Shown: piece by piece, positions 59,764-64,000 of the stretch
Layout of the letters: every line of letters begins with the position of its first letter
Position numbering within the stretch: position 1 is the first letter of the stretch
Origin: Gemmatimonadota bacterium
GTDB lineage: Bacteria; JAAXHH01
Direction: 5' to 3'
DNA: 64,000 nt
NCBI GenBank assembly: GCA_009837395.1
Contig: VXTP01000043.1
Location: 186,001 to 250,000 of the forward strand
The notes under the pieces: model-generated
The model's input: only the letters and a program-made list of their open reading frames with translations
The model's database searches: none
Told to the model about the DNA's origin: nothing
Made by a program: the position numbers and the translations under genes

Positions 59764-62040
59764 ATGTCAGAGGACTCACCGAAGACTACCGAGGTCGAGG
59801 AGGCCGAGGCGTCTTCTTCACCCGCCGAACTCGCGGAGGCGGCTAAAGAGGTATCCGCGGAGCCACCCGCAACGGATTCGGAGCAAGACGGGCCGGCGGA
59901 GCCTTCCGCCGAGCCGGAGACCGCCGTGGCGACGGAGACGGCCGTAGCAACGGAAACCGCCGAAGCGGCGGAAACCGCCAAGCCGGCCGACGAAACGGAA
60001 CCCGCTTCCCCGAAGCGTCCGTACCGGCTGCCCAAGTGGGTGGACGAGCAGGACCTGAATCAACAGGAACTCGAAGAATACGAACAGATGTTCCAGATGT
60101 ATGACGAGACCCTGAAGGACATCGTGGAAGGCGAGATCGTTCCCGGCCAGGTCATCGCGATCGAGAACGGCGAAGTCATCATCGACGTCGGGTTCAAGTC
60201 GGAAGGCGCGATCTCCCTGTCCGAGTTCACGGACCCCGACGAACTCGAGATCGGCCAGGACATCGAGGTCTTCCTGGAGGATATCGAAGCCCAGGAAGGG
60301 CAGCTCGTACTGTCCAAGCAAAAAGCCGATTTCATGAAGGTCTGGGACAAGATCAAGGACGCCCACGAGGAAGGCGCCGTGGTGGAAGGCCAGATCCTGA
60401 GGCGCATCAAGGGCGGTCTGGTGGTCGATCTGTTCGGCGTGGATGCCTTCCTGCCCGGTTCGCAGGTGGCGTTGAAGCAGACGCCGAACCTGGACCAGTT
60501 TATCGGAGAAAAGCTTCCCTTCAAGATCATCAAGCTGAACAAGAGCCGCAGGAACATCGTGGTGTCCCGTCGCGTGGTGCTCGAGGTCGAGAAGGAGAAG
60601 CAGAAGCAGGCCATCATCGCCGAACTCGACCGTGGCCAGGTTCGCAAGGGCGTGGTCAAGAACATCACGGATTTCGGCGCTTTCGTGGATCTGGGCGGTA
60701 TCGACGGACTGTTGCACATCACGGATATCTCCTGGGGACGCATCGGCCATCCTTCCGAACTGGTGACGATCGGAAGCGAGATTACCGTGGCCATCCTGGA
60801 ATTCGACCGGGAACGCGAACGGATTTCGCTGGGTCTCAAGCAGCTCGAGCCCTACCCCTGGGCGAACGTCGAGGAGAAATACCCGGTCGGTACGCGTATC
60901 ACGGGTCGGGTCGTCAGCATCACCGACTACGGGGCCTTCGTGGAACTCGAACGGGGCGTCGAGGGGCTGATCCACATCTCCGAAATGTCCTGGACGAAGC
61001 ACGTTACCCACCCTTCGAAGATGGTGACGGTCAACGAGAACGTGGACGCCATGGTCCTCAAGGTGGATCAGCAGAACGAGAAGATCTCCCTGGGCATGAA
61101 GCAGACCCAGCCGGACCCGTGGCTGTCGCTCAACGAGCGGTACAACGTGGGCGCCATGGTTCGTGGTCGCGTGCGTAACATCACCGCTTTCGGCGCCTTC
61201 GTGGAAATCGAAGAGGGCATAGACGGACTGGTCCATATCTCCGACATGTCCTGGACGCGACGGATCAAGCACCCCAGCGAGGTCGTCAGGAAGGGTGAAG
61301 AAATCGACGTGATGGTCCTCAACATCGATCCCGAAGCCCGGCGCGTATCCCTCGGCATCAAGCAGGTCTCCGAGGATCCGTGGATCTCGCTTGCCGAGGT
61401 CTATCCGGTGAATACCGAGACGACGGGGGTCATCATCCGGCTGCTCGAACGGGGCGTGGTCGTCGAGCTTTCACACGAAGTGGAGGGATTCGTCCCCATT
61501 TCGCAGCTCAATCATCCGGAGATCAAGCGGCCGGGCGATGCCTTCAAGGAAGGCGAGGAAATCCCGCTGAAGGTCATCGAATTCGACGGGAAGAACCGCC
61601 GGGTCGTCCTCAGCGTGAAGGCCTACTTCCGCGACCGGGAACGGGCTGAAATCGACGACTACCTGAGCAAGCACCCCGTGGCGGGTACCGTGATCGGCGA
61701 TGTCGTGGCCGTTGAAGACGAGGCCGCCAAGGCGGAGGACTCCGCCAAGGCAGAAAAAGCAGCCAAGATAGAGGACACTGCCAAGACTGGGGACGCCGTC
61801 GAGGTGGACGCCGCCGCCGAGGCAGAGGATACCGCCGAGGTGGAGGACGCTGTCGAGGTGGAGGAAACCGCTGAGGCAAAGGAAACCGCCGAGGTGGAGG
61901 ACGCTGTCGAGGTGGAGGAAACCGCTGAGGCAGAGGAAACCGCTGAGGCAGAGGAAACCGCCGAGGCAGAAGAAACCGCCGAGGCAGAAGTCACCGCCAA
62001 GGCCGAGGACACCGGTAAAACCGGGGAAGCGGACGGATAA
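59764..62040 (+). CDS. rpsA: 30S ribosomal protein S1 with long acidic repeat tails
   Basis: A 758-residue S1. Six S1 (OB-fold) domains run from about residue 118 to 640, the best being GVVKNITDFGAFVDLGGIDG, GRVVSITDYGAFVELERGVE and GRVRNITAFGAFVEIEEGID. It helps mRNA bind the 30S subunit. Unusual Ala/Glu/Thr-rich tails are present: about 100 residues before domain 1 and about 113 after domain 6. AAGGAGGAG just before ATG 59764 is a very strong ribosome site, so the longer frame from 59722 is rejected. Confidence 0.95.
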   Translation: MSEDSPKTTEVEEAEASSSPAELAEAAKEVSAEPPATDSEQDGPAEPSAEPETAVATETAVATETAEAAETAKPADETEPASPKRPYRLPKWVDEQDLNQQELEEYEQMFQMYDETLKDIVEGEIVPGQVIAIENGEVIIDVGFKSEGAISLSEFTDPDELEIGQDIEVFLEDIEAQEGQLVLSKQKADFMKVWDKIKDAHEEGAVVEGQILRRIKGGLVVDLFGVDAFLPGSQVALKQTPNLDQFIGEKLPFKIIKLNKSRRNIVVSRRVVLEVEKEKQKQAIIAELDRGQVRKGVVKNITDFGAFVDLGGIDGLLHITDISWGRIGHPSELVTIGSEITVAILEFDRERERISLGLKQLEPYPWANVEEKYPVGTRITGRVVSITDYGAFVELERGVEGLIHISEMSWTKHVTHPSKMVTVNENVDAMVLKVDQQNEKISLGMKQTQPDPWLSLNERYNVGAMVRGRVRNITAFGAFVEIEEGIDGLVHISDMSWTRRIKHPSEVVRKGEEIDVMVLNIDPEARRVSLGIKQVSEDPWISLAEVYPVNTETTGVIIRLLERGVVVELSHEVEGFVPISQLNHPEIKRPGDAFKEGEEIPLKVIEFDGKNRRVVLSVKAYFRDRERAEIDDYLSKHPVAGTVIGDVVAVEDEAAKAEDSAKAEKAAKIEDTAKTGDAVEVDAAAEAEDTAEVEDAVEVEETAEAKETAEVEDAVEVEETAEAEETAEAEETAEAEETAEAEVTAKAEDTGKTGEADG
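61819..62016 (+). repeat. Eleven 18-bp in-frame units in the rpsA 3' end
   Basis: Eleven consecutive six-codon units encode variants of EAEETA or EVEDAV. A higher-order 54-bp block (three units) is duplicated: 61837-61890 and 61891-61944 differ at only a few bases. The tail is wholly acidic. Confidence 0.92.
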
Positions 62041-62075
62041 ACACCCGTCCGTTACCAGCGGGACAGAGGTCTTTC

Positions 62076-63620
62076 GTGACTCAACCTGGCTTGGCCCCGG
62101 CGCCTGATACGCCGACGGTAGCCTTGCATACGCTCGGCTGCCGTCTGAATCAATACGAGACCGAGGCCATTCGCGAGCAGTTCGTATTGCGGGGCTTTCA
62201 TGTCGTGCCCTTCAGCGGGCCCGCGGATGTCTATGTCGTCAATACCTGCACGGTGACCAACCAGGCCGATGCGTCTGCCCGGCAGGCGCTTCGCCGGGCC
62301 GTCCGGACCGTGCGGGCCATGAGGTCCAAGCAGTCCGCAGGGCGCGATCCGGCGTCCATCGTTGTCGCCACGGGCTGTTACGCCCAGACGAATCCCAGCC
62401 AGCTCCTGGAAATTGAGGGCGTGGACCTCGTCCTCGGCAACGTGGAAAAGGGAGATCTCGTCGACCACGTGCTGACGATGCGCGCGGGTGATCCTCCCAA
62501 TGCCCGGGTGACCCGCAGGGCGGAGATGGCGCAATTCGACGAGCGTCTCGACGTCTCCGCTTTCGAAAACCGAACGCGGGCCACACTGAAGGTCCAGGAC
62601 GGCTGCGATCAATTCTGCTCGTTCTGCATCATTCCCTGGGCCCGCGGCCGGCATCGCAGCCTGCCGCCGGACGCCGTGTTGCGCCAGGTTCAGACCCTGG
62701 TGGACAGAGGTTACGCCGAGATCGTGCTCACCGGCGTGCATCTCGGCGAATACGGCACCGACCTGCCCACGTCCGTCACGCTCAACGACGTCGTTCGGCA
62801 GATCCTGGAACGGACCACGCTGCCCCGCCTGAGGCTGAGTTCCATCTGGCCCACGGCGGTGGACGGTGAACTGATCGACCTGTTCGGGCACCACGCGCCG
62901 AGGCTGTGCCGTTACACGCACCTGGCCGTTCAACATGGCGACGACCGCCTGCTGGGGGCCATGCGCCGGACTTACACGGCCGGTCAGGCCGAGGAGGTAA
63001 TCGAACGGCTGGTCGACGCGGTGCCGGATATCTGTATCGGCGCTGACGTCATGGTAGGATTTCCGGGGGAAACCGACGCCTCCTTCCAACGCATGTACGA
63101 CTGGCTGGACCGCCTGCCCTACGCGTATTTCCACGTATTCTCCTATTCCAAACGGGACCATACCCGCGCCGCCCGCATGCCGGACCAGGTGCCGCCTTCG
63201 ACGGCACGGGATCGGAGCCGGTTGCTTCGAACGTTGAGCGATCGGAAATCAGCGGCCTATAACAGCCGGTTCTTGGGCAGGAAACTGTCCGTACTGGTGG
63301 AGGAAGAGTCGGATGGGTTACCTGGACCGCATGGCTCGCCTGGATCGCCCGGTGAACAAGGCCCGCCCGGTGAACAAGGCCCGCAAGCGCAGGTCATGAC
63401 GGGGAGGACGGACCACGGACTGAGATGCTGGTTCGAGGGACGGGTGGAGCAGGTGAATACCTTCGTCGAAGTGGAAGTATGCACGACTGACGCCCGGGGC
63501 GCGACCGGCCGGCTCTCCGTTCCCGATGCCCGGGACGCCGGTGCCGCCGACACGGTACCCGCAATCCGGGGCGCGACCGGCCGGGTTCCCGTCGCCGGCG
63601 CCACCCTTGAATTGGATTGA
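62076..63620 (+). CDS. mtaB: tRNA t6A37 methylthiotransferase MtaB
   Basis: A 514-residue radical-SAM methylthiotransferase. N-terminal cluster cysteines are in TLGCRLNQYETEAI, VNTCTVTNQADAS and ATGCYAQTNP; the SAM cluster is CDQFCSFCIIPWARGRHRS (Cx3Cx2C). It thiomethylates t6A37 of tRNAs. Longer than usual (about 430-450 aa): a short insert follows the second Cys block and a Gly/Pro-rich GPHGSPGSPGEQGPPGEQGP stretch interrupts the C-terminal TRAM region. Start is GTG. It is directly upstream of tRNA-Arg. Confidence 0.94.
   Translation: MTQPGLAPAPDTPTVALHTLGCRLNQYETEAIREQFVLRGFHVVPFSGPADVYVVNTCTVTNQADASARQALRRAVRTVRAMRSKQSAGRDPASIVVATGCYAQTNPSQLLEIEGVDLVLGNVEKGDLVDHVLTMRAGDPPNARVTRRAEMAQFDERLDVSAFENRTRATLKVQDGCDQFCSFCIIPWARGRHRSLPPDAVLRQVQTLVDRGYAEIVLTGVHLGEYGTDLPTSVTLNDVVRQILERTTLPRLRLSSIWPTAVDGELIDLFGHHAPRLCRYTHLAVQHGDDRLLGAMRRTYTAGQAEEVIERLVDAVPDICIGADVMVGFPGETDASFQRMYDWLDRLPYAYFHVFSYSKRDHTRAARMPDQVPPSTARDRSRLLRTLSDRKSAAYNSRFLGRKLSVLVEEESDGLPGPHGSPGSPGEQGPPGEQGPQAQVMTGRTDHGLRCWFEGRVEQVNTFVEVEVCTTDARGATGRLSVPDARDAGAADTVPAIRGATGRVPVAGATLELD
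63346..63381 (+). repeat. 18-bp duplicated unit in mtaB
   Basis: CGCCCGGTGAACAAGGCC occurs at 63346-63363 and again at 63364-63381 without change, encoding collagen-like PGEQGP repeats. It lies within the interdomain insert of MtaB. Confidence 0.95.
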
Positions 63621-63646
63621 CAGATGGAGCAACCGCCCGTTATATT
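63617..63646 (+). promoter_or_regulatory. Strong sigma70 promoter for tRNA-Arg
   Basis: A perfect TTGACA (63617-63622) overlaps the mtaB stop codon, and TATATT (63641-63646) follows after an 18-bp spacer. Start of transcription would fall about 10 bp before the tRNA. Confidence 0.7.
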
Positions 63647-63663
63647 GCGGGCTGGTAAGTCCT

Positions 63664-63737
63664 GCGCCAGTAGCTCAGCTGGATAGAGCGACGGCCTCCG
63701 GAGCCGTAGGTCAGAGGTTCGAATCCTCTCTGGCGTA
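63664..63737 (+). tRNA. tRNA-Arg (anticodon CCG)
   Basis: A 74-base cloverleaf. The acceptor stem pairs GCGCCAG with CTGGCGT (first pair G-U), the D arm is GCTC...GAGC, the anticodon arm ACGGC-CTCCGGA-GCCGT reads CCG, and the T arm is AGAGG-TTCGAAT-CCTCT. No 3' CCA is encoded. It reads CGG codons. Confidence 0.95.
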
Positions 63738-63744
63738 TATCCCC

Positions 63745-63827
63745 CGGGTTCAGCCCTTCCCCCGGTCCGGATCCGATCGTCCCCGAACCAGTCCTGTTTG
63801 TCTCCGGTTCAGTCCTTTTCCCCGGTC
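63745..63827. repeat. Imperfect 23-bp direct repeat between tRNA and recombinase gene
   Basis: CGGGTTCAGCCCTTC followed by CCCCGGTC at 63745-63767 recurs in near form at 63805-63827 (CGGTTCAGTCCTT, then TTCCCCGGTC). The second copy covers the recombinase stop codon. A short related GAACCAGTCC element lies between. Confidence 0.45.
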
Positions 63828-64000
63828 GGGCCGTCTTCCTCTTCTTCGGCAAGGTAGAGTTCGTTTTTCAGCAGGTACCGGACCGTGGACGCGTACCAGC
63901 GGGTTTCCCGTGAAACCGCCGCGGCACGCTTGGTGGGGATCCCCATCCCGTTGAGTTCTTCCGCGATGCTGCGCAGGCTCCTGCCTTCGGTCCGCCAGAG
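63809..64000 (-). CDS. Serine recombinase/resolvase family protein, 3' end (truncated by window edge)
   Basis: Only the last 63 codons are in the window. They read TEGRSLRSIAEELNGMGIPT, then a RWYASTVRYLLKNELY block, which matches the recombinase (DNA-binding) domain of serine recombinases. The protein ends in a short acidic tail without a zinc ribbon, as in the smaller recombinase-family proteins. It converges on tRNA-Arg with a 71-bp gap. The catalytic N-terminal domain with the Ser would lie beyond the right edge, so activity cannot be judged. Confidence 0.75.
   Translation of the reverse strand, partial: LWRTEGRSLRSIAEELNGMGIPTKRAAAVSRETRWYASTVRYLLKNELYLAEEEEDGPTGEKD

Noticed and set aside
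59818-61272. Minus-strand frame (484 codons) opposite rpsA
   Set aside because: Artefact of the Glu/Asp-rich coding strand, which avoids stop codons on the complement.

Overview
The window is GC-rich chromosomal DNA of an uncultured-type heterotrophic bacterium. Phytanoyl-CoA dioxygenase-family enzymes, sulfatases, Gfo/Idh/MocA and medium-chain dehydrogenases, enolase-superfamily dehydratases, HpcH/HpaI aldolases and sugar-phosphate-isomerase-like TIM barrels are all abundant. This mix resembles marine or sponge-associated Latescibacterota/Poribacteria genomes. The placement is inference from gene content only; no rRNA gene is present.

Layout. 0-8.5 kb (+): N-acyl-D-amino-acid deacylase (partial), PepF, NUDIX, a sulfatase-fold protein with an altered active site, Gfo/Idh oxidoreductase, TIM-barrel isomerase and a D-galactonate dehydratase-like enzyme. 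8.6-16.2 kb (-): an overlapping aldolase-sulfatase-isomerase operon, a PadR regulator, an RraA-like protein, a prohibitin and two zinc alcohol dehydrogenases. 16.3-22 kb (+): M19 dipeptidase variant, oligopeptide-binding lipoprotein, D-amino-acid oxidase/dehydrogenase-like flavoenzyme and MATE exporter. 22.1-25.8 kb (-): a toxin-antitoxin island (orphan antitoxin, Phd/PIN pair, HigBA pair) around a large unrecognised toroid-like protein. 25.9-36.1 kb: aldolase, kelch propeller, PhyH enzymes, an enolase-superfamily enzyme, an amidohydrolase and two tandem paralogous permeases that carry an extra cytosolic domain. 36-47 kb: PhyH/non-zinc MDR/DUF362 operon, TRAP transporter QM subunits, and a kynureninase/Fe-ADH/epimerase/gamma-glutamyltransferase operon. 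47-56 kb: SanA-like protein, TesA-like esterase, YbbAP-type ABC system, GDPD, ferritin-like protein, zinc ADH, tagaturonate-reductase-like enzyme and MazG. 56-64 kb: a MntA-HepT module whose toxin is interrupted by a stop codon, then a housekeeping run (HNH, ScpA, ScpB, RluB, ribosomal protein S1, MtaB), tRNA-Arg(CCG), and the 3' end of a serine recombinase at the right edge.

Two catabolic themes recur. One is acidic or sulfated sugar breakdown (sulfatases, galactonate dehydratase, tagaturonate reductase, uronate-dehydrogenase-like epimerase, aldolases). The other is scavenging of peptides and D-amino acids (D-aminoacylase, M19, OppA-like, DadA-like, GGT, PepF). Short tandem repeats are unusually frequent, both between genes (23-bp, 13-bp and 26-bp units) and inside coding regions (18- and 21-bp units in rpsA, mtaB and the esterase). 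The most system-like novelties are the duplicated permease fusions with noncanonical transport motifs, the sulfatase-fold protein with Thr at the nucleophile position, and the nonsense-interrupted HepT toxin.
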